A stretch of DNA of 64,000 nucleotides from Climacium dendroides (Eukaryota; Streptophyta; Bryopsida; Hypnales; Climaciaceae): the NCBI GenBank assembly GCA_950106755.1, contig OX467083.1, positions 16,487,029-16,551,028 of the forward strand, in the 5' to 3' direction. Below the pieces are notes generated by a model. That model had not been told where the DNA came from. It saw only the letters and a list, made by a program, of their open reading frames with translations, and did no database searches. Below, one piece after another: positions 12,966 to 24,816 of the stretch (position 1 is its first letter; each line of letters starts with the position of its first letter). A program made the position numbers and the translations under genes.

Positions 12966-13252
12966 AGGATTTTTTTATTTGCCTGGGCAACCCAAAAAAA
13001 AGTCAAAAACCCCCTAGGATAGTCAAAGTATACGCCTAGTTGGCATACTATGGCTAAAAATGAGTATTTATACCCCTCAATCCATATGACTGCTAATATA
13101 ACTGATGTCTGAAGCGACTACTTCTAAACGACTGGAGTCAGTCATATTCCGAGTTATCTACAGTGATTTCTGCGTGAGTCATATTTTTTGATTTTACGAC
13201 TCACTGTAGTCATATTTTGCAGTCATAAAACACTGCTTTTGTTGTAGTGTAC

Positions 13253-13499
13253 ATTTTTCATAAAGCATGTCATTTTTTGTTTCACATTAAAATACATGTC
13301 ACTACTTTGAACTAGAAGGCCAAAAGCACATTATATAAAATAATAGTTCTCTAATACATGTGCAAATCATTTTGCAAACATTTGTCATCTAAGTCCTCCA
13401 TTTGCATCGCCATGTACTCCAGAAGATGTGGTTTAGCCTCTACTGGAATTATCACTGCATACTCTGTTCGTACACCATGCACTGTAATATTTGCACCTA
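13253..13499. other. AT-rich spacer 3' of the DUF7869-like gene
   Basis: Lies between the CACTA element ending at 13249 and the stop codon of the DUF7869-like gene. No further features are seen. A terminal repeat of the DUF7869-type element, if it has one, could not be identified here. Confidence 0.5.
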
Positions 13500-14592
13500 C
13501 TATATGACCATTTCTCCCTCAACAAGTAATGAATATATAGTGGCTTCCTTATCAATCCAAACAAACCTCTCACCAGACGGTTTCCATGTAGATTCCAAGC
13601 AATTTGTGTGCCTCACTCTATTACTACCTACTTCTTCTCCGTTTGTCATAGTAGGCCAATACCACAAGACTTTCATCTTTGAGGACCACCTCCCTTGACC
13701 AAATTCCAAGACCTTATCTACATAGAAAGGTACTCTTTCTTTTACTTCCCTCAACTCTACTGTAAGAGCTACAAATTGGCCTATGACAACGTTAGTCTCT
13801 GGATTGAACGGAGGAAAAGGATCTTTATTTTCATCCCTCTCTACGGTTGGTGTCTGATCATTACTTCTAGGTTTTCGTCTTCCACTAGTCACTCTCTGGG
13901 ATACTTCTAATGTAGGTCTTCCCTTACGTGGTCCAAAATACCCCCTTCTCTCTAGATTAGGCATTGTTGTCATAATCAATTCAGTGGTTGTACTTCCACC
14001 TCTGATCCCTTCAACATTGTTTGGTACGCTTGAATTTGTACTTTTTTCTTCAACGTTCGGAACAGAACTACCATTCTCATTTTGGTTGAAGTCATCGCTA
14101 GGCCAAAAAGGTAAATCATGGGGGCCTTCTTTATTCCATTGCGGAAAACCCTCTAAATAATCTTTGAAATCAGAAATTTGATCTACAACTTCTGCATTCT
14201 TGATTGGATCAATGCCTCTCAAAACCAACTTCTTCTTATATGAAATGAACTCATCTAGTGCTTTTAGTTCTCTTTAATCAGTTGCAAAAACCTCTGCAAG
14301 GTCTGGTTTGTTTGCTACACTCGGTAGTGAGTTCAAACACAAATGGCCTCCTGCTAGACCCCAATCATTTGAACTGAAATGCTTATGTTGTACACAGACC
14401 AATCTACTCTCTACATAAAATCTCATATGGTGCGAAAAAGTTATGCCCGTCAATTGTTCTCCTCCTCTTAGCAAATGCGGTGTGATAAATGCCTTCTAAT
14501 TCCGAACGTACTCAAGCTTGCAAGCGCTTACAAAAGATTTCGTATATAATGTTCTTTTCTCCACTAGTTGTAGCATCTCTTCAATACATTGG
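13500..14592 (-). pseudogene. DUF7869-like transposon gene, 3' part (left of CACTA insertion)
   Basis: This is the C-terminal continuation of the gene at 28774-30594, separated from it by the 14-kb CACTA element. From about 14474 to 13500 one frame is broken only by TAA at 14274-14276. It reads HHMRFYVESRLVCVQHKHF, LAEVFATD, DLPFWPSDDF and, near the end, FYVDKVLEFGQGRW and KMKVLWYWP. These match the C-terminal part of large eukaryotic repeat-encoded proteins with a HTHEDID-type motif. Removing the CACTA element and one AAA target copy joins this frame to the upstream part (VIS/NVLKR at the junction). Further stops and a frame change lie between 14592 and 14474. A nuclease or transposase role is inferred only. 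Confidence 0.75.
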
Positions 14593-14609
14593 AAACACTA
14601 TAAGAAAAC

Positions 14610-15639
14610 GGTGTCCGCCTGGACATCCAGCCAAAAACGACGTATATCCGCGTAGACACGATACGTTGCACGAGACGTCAAGGTGTCAAGTCAAGAAAGT
14701 GGAGATTTTGCGATGATGTCTGTGTTAGCATTGCTAGATTGCAGTCACAGCATACTGATGCTACAAAAAACGTGCATACAATGTAAGGCATCCAGGTGGA
14801 CATCAGATGTTTCCCAGGATGTCCACAATAACATGTTTAGCCACGTCATCATCTTTGGTCAAACATACCTCACAAGTTTAGATAGAATTTTGGTGCGGTC
14901 AAAGGTTAAGTGACTGCCCAAGGCTAAAAAGAGGACAACGGGCAAGTTGTGACTCCTAAAAGCTTATGTAGCATTTGATGTGGCGAGATGAGGTGGTTAT
15001 TGTGTGACGTGGACCGACGAGGTGGCAAGATGACGTGACTGCTGTGTGACGTGGCATGCCATGTCAGCATCCGTGACCGGTCCATGTTCCGACCTTGGAT
15101 GTCTTTGTGGACATCACACTTGACGTTCTGACGTCCACATTGACATCACTTCTAGCATTAACATTTTGTACTTCCTGCGACTGTAACTTCAAACCACATG
15201 CTATCCACGGTACGTTTCATTACGTCTGACTGGACGTGTGGGCGTTGTGGAAGCAACTGTAGGTGTCCACTTTGATGTCAAAAATGACTCCAGATGTATG
15301 ACATTATTTTATGAAAAAGGGTGAATTTGTACATGATGCACGTCCTTTCTATGTAGTACAGGCGGATTTATGTGTTTACTTAGGTCAAGGGCATTTTTGG
15401 GCTCTTCAAGTCATACAACTTGTGCACGTTCTTCAAACTTCATTAGGATAAGATTGCAACCTACTCTTATGATGTCACGTGCAGCACCGAAGTAGACAGA
15501 TTCTGTCACAAAATGCATGTTCAAGATGCATCAGGAATACTTGGAAGACATGAACATGTTGATGTCCTTGTATTTCGCAGACGTCCTATGTGACGTCTAA
15601 ATGCTATCACAGCATACACATGTCAATGATGTGAACACC
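14610..15639. repeat. Left subterminal motif array of the 14-kb CACTA
   Basis: Dense direct and inverted copies of GGACATC/GATGTCC and GACGTC (for example around 14620, 14675, 14785, 14815, 15100-15150 and 15220). Subterminal motif clusters in En/Spm-like elements bind the TNPA protein. The equivalent right-hand cluster is at 27800-28760. Confidence 0.8.
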
Positions 15640-18600
15640 CTATGCTTCTTCTTCAGATGCGATGTCATCGCTAACTATAGCAACATACTCGCCATCATGG
15701 TCTATGGGTTGGCGCACCGGGTCCACGACTTGTTGCACTAGTTGTAGTCCATCGAAGTCCCTATCATTCACCAACTGCACCATGTTCGGGGTTGTCGTTA
15801 GAGGGTCCAATGAGCCACGTCTACCCCTCACCTCAGTTCGGCAAACTACTTTCCAACCAGGCCGATGTGGATCGTCGGAGAAGAATACCTGTTGGCAATG
15901 CAAAGGAAAGGCAAATGAATCTGCATGGACCGTTCCATCCAAATGGTTGAAGTTTGCCAACGTGAAGCCATATTTATCCTGTTGCACGCTAGGAGCTCGA
16001 CTACCTTGTGTGCCCCTCACCCAATCACACAACAACACTGTGACGCAGTGATTTCGATAATCCAATACCAAAATCTCTTCAATGTACCCCACATACTCCT
16101 CCGTGGATTCTAGTGGCCTCCTATTTTGCAAACCCCAACGAAGCTGGCGTGTGAAACTCGCTACCACTCCAGAGTCACGGGTAACAAACCCACGTTCAGA
16201 GCTTCGGGCACGGAGGTGCATGCCATGACAGTACATTTGACGGTGGGATGTTGCCTTCCGCTCAGGAAGCTGCGCATAATGTTTGATGTCTTCATCCACT
16301 GGACGTCCAAAATGATCAGCCTCCGTCACCGTTGACGTCAGCCACTACGCGAAGGATGGAAACTCACTTAGTTCAATTGGATAACGGACAGCTCTTCCTA
16401 GATTTGAGCGTCGCCATGCAACACGAAAAGCTTCCCGCTCCTCCCATCTTTGGGACTTTGCTGTAGTGTAGTCCATGCATCACACTCAACAATAATGAAA
16501 TTAGGACAACGGATTGAAGATTTGACATCATGTATGCCGGGGCCAAGTACAGTGTGCATGGCACATCTGCAAAGGTGTGCAAGAATTCAAGTAGTCCTTA
16601 ACAACGATTGTGTGTTGAGGGTTTCCTCTTCTACTGAGATGTCCACACTGGGGCCAAAACAAACATCAATGCGTCTTCCTACATGACATCATTGAACGCG
16701 CCAACGTTAGATATGACGTCTGCTAGGAGTGTATATAAGGCAACGTGATGTCCAAAGTGACACTAGAAAGCAGTGCCAGTTACTTACTCTCGCCAAGTTT
16801 CCAAGCATGGCGCATTGTCAATTACGAACGCATGTGTATACACTCGCAAAGCGTCGGATAATGCCCTCTCTTTTGGTTTCCTACTACGTATCACCTCGTC
16901 ATTCATGATGGGATCTTCGTCTACATCCCAAACATGCTCACTAGTCCCTTGAAACTGTCTCATGTATTCCGTGCAGAAGCCAAGCGTGTCTTCAATGCGA
17001 TATCCCTCTACTATGCTACCTTCTGAATGCACCAAAGTCCGCACATAATCCTTCAAAGTCTTCATATATCGCTCAATGGGGTACATCCACCTACAATGCA
17101 CTGGGCCACATACAAATAACTGTTCAACAAGGTGCACTTGCAAATGGGTCATTATATTCAAGAATGTCGTAGGGAACTCCTCTATGAAGTAGGTTGCCAT
17201 AATAACATCCTGCATGAGGACATCTTTGTCAGCTTCCTTGATCTCCTTCTCACAAAGTCTTTGGAAAACCCTGCTCATTTTTATAATAGCCAAGCGCACA
17301 TTCTCATCCAAGATGTTCCGGACAGCCACCGGTAGAATCTACACATGAACAACATCTCTGTAAGTCACTCTCCCACTACTACATTTTAACACATTTCCCT
17401 ATAACTTACATGAGGGTCACCCGGACATTAATTTTGGACATTCACTACAACGTCTTTGTGCTGAATATGACAGACTACTAGAAAACGCATCATAGCCAAA
17501 TGAAACACTATCATGTTCATGAAGACGTCTTCCCGTGCACTGTCATTAACATACTATTGCCTTCAACAACGTTACTAAAGACATATGATGTCCACAACGG
17601 TTCAGGAGCAGTGACAATCTCTGAACTCCCTCCCTTCCTTGGATAAGTTCAACGAACCCCTGTGTCACGTCCCATCGCAACCTCACCTGCTACATGAGAA
17701 TGTGATAATCATGTGTCTTTATATACTGTAACGTTCCATTCTGTAGACGTTTATGAATTGCACCAACATAGTTTGTTGGGGTACGGATACTTGATACTAT
17801 ATCCATGAACTCCCTGTGCTCATCTACTGTCATTGCATACGACGCATTTGGCATGTAGAAATCGTCTTGGCGTCTTCGTGGGTCTTGAAGCCAAATTTTT
17901 CTACGTATTCCAAGCTGTTGTGCATCAATGCGGCTTGCCAGGGCTATCGTTCATAGCAAGAAGGGTCTTCACCATGTTCTCGCATAAGTTTTTCTCGCAA
18001 TGCATCACATCCAAAATGTGTCGGATCAACAGATACTGCAGAAGGGAACACACGTAAATCTTAAGTACGCTCTGCCCTCCGAAAAAATGTGTATTGTCAC
18101 TTCCCGTGTTGTCTGCTAAGAAAACGTACAATGACATTCAGCCTTCACTTTGTATTCACGACTACGTCTGAGGGGACATGTAACACAACATGAAATGTTC
18201 ACATTGCACGGCTGAATAGGCGGCCACTGTCTACAGCTATTGCAATTTGTGCAGCGGGATGTCTTCTATGACATCTACTTGGACATCAATGCGCCAATAC
18301 TATGACACAGAACGTCAAAGAGGACGTACCACTCAGACATTGGACACTACCTACATGTTAAAGTCAGGTTAAACCACTTTATACCTTCTAGTACGGCAAC
18401 TCAAACAATGCACTCAAGCGTTTCACCCCTGTAAAATGCACTAGGTCATCCTTTCCATCTTCTCTTCCACCCAGATCTAGAAATGCTTGCCGCCACGCAG
18501 CATATCGGATAACATCTTCGGCGGTCATGCCCTTTGGCCTGAAGCAATGCTCTACTTTCCCATTGAAGCGACGATTTCGACGATAAGGATGGTGTCGACT

Positions 18601-20205
18601 TAAGTACCTTCGTATGCCTCCATACACAATCTTGGACCCTCTGGTACTTCGATCCGCCCTCACATCGCCGGTTCTTGCAAGTCGAGAATCTGTCTCAAGA
18701 CCACAATCCGGGCATCCTTTATATCCCTTGCAAGACAAGCCAGAGATCAGAACATATGTAGGAAAATCGGATATAGTCCACATTAGTAAGCCACGCATGA
18801 TAAAGCGACGAGCACCTTCGGGCTGTGAGAAATCTTGAGCCACCACACCTTCCCACAATGCATGTAGCTCCTTCAACAATGGTCGCAAGAACACATCCAT
18901 GTTCTTAGAAGTTGGGGACTACTTCCCAGAAATGAGAAGGCTAAGGGAGATGAAGAATTTCTTCGTCACAAACCATGGCTCAAAATTGTAAATCAAAATG
19001 AGCACCGGCCATGTCGACCAATTCGTGTTGCTCAGCTTGAAGGGATTGACACCATCCAGTGCTAGTGCCAGACGCAGGTTCCTGTCGTCAGCACTGAAGT
19101 TGTCAAAGTGAACGTCCACGCTGACATGCTTCCAAGCAGGGCTGTCTACCACTGACTGCATGATGCCGTCATCGCTGACATGCCGTGTCCAACCCGTCAG
19201 CATCTGAGCAATCTCCGAAGATCGAAACATGCGTTTAAGTCTTGGGATCAAGGGAAAGTGTCGAACGACCCTTGTTGGTACCGAGTTCGTTCCCTCCACC
19301 CACCTTGGTTTAGAGCACTTCGGGCACGTATTTAGATTTGCATGCTCGTCTTCAAATAGCACACAACCACCTGGGCACACATGGATGTTGTTGTACTCTA
19401 AGCTCAACTTCCTAATCATTTTCCTTGCCTCATAATGACTAGTAGGGAGCTTATTGTTCTTCGGGAGCAAGTCTGATGACAAATACCGTAGGAGCTCACT
19501 AGTGAAATGGTTACCCACGCGGAAGACCACGCACATATTCATGATGATGATTGTTGCTGACAAAATACTCGATGATGCCCCCTCGTACAGTGTTGTTGTT
19601 GCGTGCTCATATAAACGCTGCATGTCTTCAACAGTGTCAACGTCAACGTCTGCTTCAGCACCTGACGCTCCGTCAGACGCCAAGGTGTCCGAATGAAATG
19701 CATCGCCACGATCAAAGGCCTCCATGACTTGCCTTTGGACGTCGTGTTGTACATCCAAAGGAGCGTCGTCGTCATTAGCAGCGTCACCGACATCAGTATC
19801 ATCTAATTTTGGTCCTCCGTTCACATCCTGCATCTGAATGTCTTCCTCTATTATGTCTGCGTCATTCTCAACGACGTCATCGTCATACACAAGATCTTCC
19901 ACCCATATGCCATTAGGAGGGTATCCATTGGGTGGGTCCCCCCCAATCATTGACTTCGTCAAAAAAACATCCCGTCCCACTTCTCTATGATGCTTCCGAA
20001 TCACATGGATAGTCCGGCGTCTTCCTCCATGACAATAGTCGCATGGACATGGAAACCTCGTCAAATTCAGCTGCGTTGCCACCCTCAACTCGGTTTGTAG
20101 AATGAGGTCACCTATAGGAATGTGGCGAAGGACACGGCCGTCTGCATTGATGCGCACTCTTACAGCACGACGTCCACGCCTGTCCTCCATGTCCGTCACA
20201 GGCAT
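15640..20205 (-). pseudogene. TNP2/TNPD-type CACTA transposase, broken
   Basis: Catalytic transposase of the CACTA superfamily. Inferred exons: 20205-18385, 18035-17687, 17338-16788 and about 16465-15640. Visible in order: an N-terminal Cys/His cluster (CPCDYCHGG, near residue 50), an acidic Asp-rich stretch, a second Cys cluster (CPGGC...CPKC, near residues 275-300), a Transposase_21-like core (RSSEIAQMLTGWTRH, LALALDGVNPF, YGGIRRYLSRHHPYRR, LFELPY, LLIRHILDVMHCEKN), a DUF4218-like region (VHLVEQLFVCGPVHCRWMY) and a C-terminal DUF4216-like region (YRNHCVTVLLCDWV, YGFTLANF). Four in-frame stops, all TAG, lie at 18921-18919, 18390-18388, 17692-17690 and 16347-16345. One frameshift lies near 17940. 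The start could be the ATG at 20205 or at 20190. It is transcribed away from the TNPA-like gene. Confidence 0.93.
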
Positions 20206-20344
20206 CAACACATACGTGCACTTGCTGATATGATGCAATTTGAAATGTCCACTCTTGAAGTAATTAAACTTGTTTCCTACAACATGCAATGGGAAAGACG
20301 AAGAGAAAGATATAGTAGACAATCAGAAGGAAGTTAAGGGTGGT

Positions 20345-21692
20345 TGAAAAGGAACACTTTTGATCACCCAGTGACAATTTTGAACGTTTGGATGTTTTTG
20401 TGAATATATGTTTGTCACTATAGACATCTACTTTGACACCGTCATGTCCACTGCACCTATCTGTTCATCACTATCTCTTAGATCGTGGATAGTAGTTCGT
20501 GCAGTACTGTAGACTTGTGAACCTATAACATCCAACATCACAGTCTATGAATTATTTGTTTTGGTGGCAACCAAATGTATACGTCCCGAGGAAAAAAGAA
20601 ATTTTTTCACAAATATTAGGTTTTGTTTCCAAAGAACATGAGTGTAAACTGCAAATGAGGTTCATTTCCTTAGTACTTCAGAATGGGATAAAAAAACAAT
20701 GTCAAGCAATGAAACCCGACGCCCAAACGCCTACTTCTTACAAATTGTAATTGATAAGTGGCTTCTATTCCTTGAAATCTCTTTGTAACTCTCTTCTTTT
20801 AACTAGAGGGCATCAATTCAAACAGAGATAGGACACGTGAATGTGCTGGAGTTGACTTCCAAAGGCCCTAGGTGCGTCCAGCATCATGTCCAGTAAGACG
20901 CATTTATGTCTATAGGAATACCACAATGTCACCCACAGGCTTGTACGTGACATCAACACGTCTGAATAGAAGATAAAAAGATATTTGCTACACATGCTAC
21001 GTTTGACATGGGGTGCTACGCCTAACATCCTGGAAGGCACCGGAAAGTTATATAAGTTTATTCATAAGGACATTGACATGTTCTGCTTGACGTTAAGTCT
21101 TGCACAGGCAGGTCAGAAAAAGCATTGGGTTAAGCTACGCAACACTACATCCCATGCACTTTAAGGACTGCAACTCTAAGCAGTCAGTGGTTTCCATGGC
21201 TAAGGAGGGAAGTAAGGTTTGCGCTTTGAAATTATAGTACATTATAGGCACTACTTTCTTAGAAGAAGCTAATTTAGCATCATTTAGAAGCTACCTAGGT
21301 AGAGGATAGCCATACAATACAGCAGAAGAAGAATGAGTTGTATTGATGGGACTTTGTTACTTCCAAGAAGAAAAAGTGGTTACAAGTTTCAATTCAATAA
21401 GTCCCCCATAAAAGATGTAGAAAAGATAAAGACAAGGTGAATTCTAAGTTCTACTCTAAAGCTTCTACTTTTCAAGCTCTAATTTGGTAGAGCCTCAAAG
21501 AAATGACTTAGAGCCAAAAAAAAATTAAAAGGTGAAAGGCAAGTTCTCATTTAGAATTTGTATTTTGAAGAAGCTTCAAAGAAATGACTTAGGGAATACA
21601 AATAGAAGGTCAAAGCCAAATTCCATTTCACAAATTTTATTTTGAGGAAGCCTAATTCAAACTCTAGGATATTCTTTTACTTTAGACCCCAC
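20345..21692. other. Non-coding interior of the 14-kb CACTA, left of the nested element
   Basis: Probable promoter side of the leftward transposase, with scattered GATGTC/GACGTC motifs up to about 21100. From about 21450 there are direct repeats of an AATAnAAATAGAAGGTCAAAG unit that resume to the right of the nested element (23190-23290). No gene is recognised. Confidence 0.6.
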
Positions 21693-23186
21693 CACTAGAA
21701 GAAAAACGTGTCCGCCACAACCGGCTGTTCTGCGACTAGTGTCCTATACAACTATCCTGCGACTGAAATCCTCTCTATTTGTACCAAATTTAATTTAATT
21801 GTTTTATATTATTGTTTTTGTCGCAAAGTAGTCAATCTATAGTTGTAAAAATGACTAGGAAACAACTAGAGAAAAATTGCAACTATAAAATGACCAAAGT
21901 TATTTCTTAGTCATTTTCTAGTCGTTTCCTAGTTGCTTTCTAGTTGTACTTTAGTTGTATGGCAAATTTCATTAAAATGGTAGCATTCTATATTTCTCTG
22001 TGCAATTTTTCAATCTGCGGGGTTTCAATTGTAAAATGACATCTAAGACTAATATAGATTATGTACATCTAGAACATTTATAGATTTCAAAAATCTAGGA
22101 TTAATATAGATTTTAGACTATAGGATTTTAAAAATTAGTAAAAATCTAGATTTTAGATATCTAGGACTTTTATAGATTTTAGAAATCTAGGATGGATATA
22201 GATTTCAAATTGCACAGTCTAAACTGTTAAAAGTGCCAAATAATGGAATGTCTCCATTTTAATGAAATTGCCCATTTGGTTTTTAGTCATTTTACACTCT
22301 TAGAAAATTTAGCTATTTTGTTGATTTGATTGTATAGATTTGTTTCACTTATCTACTAAAAATTGAGTTTTGTAGTAGTAAAACTAGTTGTTTCCTAGTC
22401 ACTTTTAAGTCATACATTAGTTGTCTTAGTTGCTTCCTAGTCATTGTTAAGTCATACATTAGTTGTTTCTTAGTTGTTTTTCAATATCTTAGTTGCTTCT
22501 TAATCATTTTTTAGTATCTCAGTTGTCCCATATCTATTGTCAAGAGTACCTTAAAGTTGGACATATAAGACTTGTAAGCTATTGTTGTCTTATGCAATGA
22601 ATTGTGTTGGTAGAATTCTAAGATTTCTACAGTTTGTAGATTTCTACAATATTTAGAATTCTATAGAATACAAAATTCTACAACCAATAGAAATTTTTTA
22701 AAAATTGAAAATTAAGAAATTTTAAAATCTATAAAATTGTAAAGTTTCCTAAACTAATGAAATCTATTAAATACCAATTTTTGAATTTTTGAAATCTAGG
22801 AAGAAGGTAGTTCAAAAGTTCTGAAATCTAAAAAAAGGTAGATTTGAAATTCTAAAATCTTGAAAAAAGTAGATCTGAAATTTAGAAATCTAGAAAAAAA
22901 GTAGATTTAAAATCCTAAAATCTACAAAAAGGTGGATTTGAAATTTTGAAATCTACAAATCATCAAGACTAATGTTTTAATAATCTACAAATTTACAAGT
23001 TGCAAACAAGTTGCAAATGAGTCACAAACAAGGTGTATTGCTACAAACGTTTCCTAGATTCTAGAGTGTCCACTGCGACTACAAAATTCCAAATTATCAC
23101 TAGTTGCAATCCAGTCGCAAATGTCCGATGCAACTGAAAAACCAGTTGCGTAGCGTAGTCGCAGAACCCCCTTTTTTCTTCTAGTA
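21693..23186. mobile_element. Nested non-autonomous CACTA element, 1494 bp, TSD CAC
   Basis: It starts CACTAGAAGAAAAA and ends TTTTTTCTTCTAGTA. The last base is A where the inverted repeat predicts G. CAC triplets lie directly outside (21690-21692 and 23187-23189). The interior is AT-rich with many copies of TAGTTGTTTCCTAGTCA-like and GATTTTAGAAATCTAGGA-like units and no transposase gene. It interrupts a tandem repeat of the 14-kb host element, so it arrived later. Confidence 0.85.
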
Positions 23187-23189
23187 CAC

Positions 23190-24816
23190 TTAGAGAATAA
23201 AAATAGAAGGTCAAAGTCAAGTTCCATTTCACAACTTCTAATTATTCACTTGGAGAATAAAAATGGAAGGTCAAAGCCAAATTCGAATTTCCTGAGAACA
23301 TGTGCAATGAGACGCAGTCATGCCTACTAGGACACGATAGTGTCATTTGTGATGTCATGCAAAACATCATCGCAACATATCCCCTTGTCCATTTCAAATT
23401 GGCAAAAAACGCATCGTTACTAACACCAAGTCAGACATCATGATGTCCGAGTTGATGTCTACATGTCAATTGTGATGTCTGATGAAGCACACAAATGTCA
23501 ACTTCCGACCTAAGGGCCCTCTTGAAAAGTACAGCACCCAACGTCACACATGGGGCTGTCGCTCCGTCATGGGACTTAGACAAACCCTAGGCCCACATTC
23601 GGCCTTCCTCTTCCTGCAGCCGCTCTTCTTCCTTCACCTACACTCGAATTTGCAAACTTCTAAGGAGTTGAGCATGTTTCACCAGTTTGTGGACAGCATT
23701 GTTGCTGCTGCACTCACCGCAGGGATGGGAAAATCAGTAGCTGTAGCAGATGGAAGCCCCCATCGCAGCAGGCGCCTAAACAAGACCAAGCACCGTGTAG
23801 ACAACTTCCTCCCTCCTTCGCTTCCTCCTCTCCTCTCCTCTCCTCCCCTCCCCTCCCCTCCCCGCCCCGCAAGCCTCCGTCATGGCCTCCAGCAGCTCCC
23901 ATCAATTCTAGGAATTAAAATTGGCGTCATTGAATTGTGTTGGCAGATTAGGGTTTCATCCATATTTTCCATCCGTGACACACTAAGGCTTCAACTGATG
24001 TCTAACTGAACATCACTAGGAGCGTTGGGGAGTTTAGGCTTGACATTGGGATTATCTTTGTTCTCTTGTTGATGCATCTCTTATTTGAAGGTGGAGGAGC
24101 AATGTGCGGAGGTGGAGCGTGGGAGCGTCGAGGCGGAGTGTGGAGGCGGCAAGGACTCCCACGCCCAAGCAGGGAACCCCGGCACCCTTGCACGGAGCTC
24201 CCACGCAAGGGCGGGGAGCCCCTCTGCCGCGGCGAGGAGCCCCGCTTGGAGCCCCCTTGCGGAGAGCCGTGCCGCAACTGCGGGGAGCCCCCTGCCGCGG
24301 GGAGCCCTTGCGCCGGAGGAGGGAGCCCCTCCCGCGCCGCAGCTCCTTCAGCAATGGGAGCCTTACAGGTTTTTGATTTTATTTTATTTTTTGGTTTTGC
24401 TTTGTTGTAGTCTTGTGTTGTAGTGAATTTTCAATCTCTCTCCTTACACTCTAGTACTTTGGTTTCCATTTACAGGAGTGATCCTAGTGTTGGCTTTTGA
24501 GAGTAGCATGAAAAAATCCTTGTGTTGGCTTTTAGTAGTAATGTTTTTATAAACATGCAGATGTCCAATGTGATGTCCTTCAGTGCATCACATGTCACGT
24601 TCTTGGTTCTTAAGTGTCTTGTATACAGAGGAGTCAAACGGTGGACGTCCGTTGAATTGTCCTAATGTTAAATTGGACATCCAGGTGCTGGAATTGATAT
24701 CCACGAAAGCACACCATTATAGCATGTTAGTTGGCCGTTTTGTTCTTTTAGTTTTGAGCTGTGATTGCCTTGCGTAGGTTTTTGGTGAGGATTTTCATTG
24801 TTGGCCGCTAGCTGAG
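23190..24816 (+). other. Leader/promoter region of the TNPA-like gene
   Basis: Contains the resumed direct repeats (23190-23290), GATGTC motifs (23430-23480), a CT-rich tract with CCTCTCCT/CCCCTCCC words (about 23810-23870) and a G+C-rich repeat island (24080-24360). Frames open across the island on several strands reflect composition, not genes. Upstream non-coding exons of the TNPA-like gene may lie here but cannot be fixed. Confidence 0.5.
24080..24360. repeat. G+C-rich island with GGGGAGCCCC-type repeats
   Basis: A run of degenerate units such as GGGGAGCCCCnTGCCGCGG and GGAGCCCnnTTGCG, far more G+C-rich than anything nearby. Four or five frames stay open across it because stop codons are rare in such sequence. 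It could be captured host DNA or an element-specific regulatory repeat; the sequence alone does not decide. Confidence 0.7.

Larger units (their letters stand above)
11088..13249. mobile_element. Non-autonomous CACTA element, 2162 bp, TSD TAC
   Basis: It starts CACTACAACAA and ends TTGTTGTAGTG. The similarity of the ends extends inward to TTTTATGACTGCA. Identical TAC triplets flank it at 11085-11087 and 13250-13252. It contains no transposase. The interior is a pyrimidine-rich repeat tract (about 11560-12060) followed by an array of palindromic repeats (about 12500-12965). The motif ATGACT...AGTCAT links it to its neighbour at 8870-10893, only 194 bp away. Confidence 0.92.

Noticed and set aside
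24002..24423. Overlapping Gly/Arg/Pro-rich frames on both strands
   Set aside because: All arise from the G+C-rich island, where most frames are open by composition.
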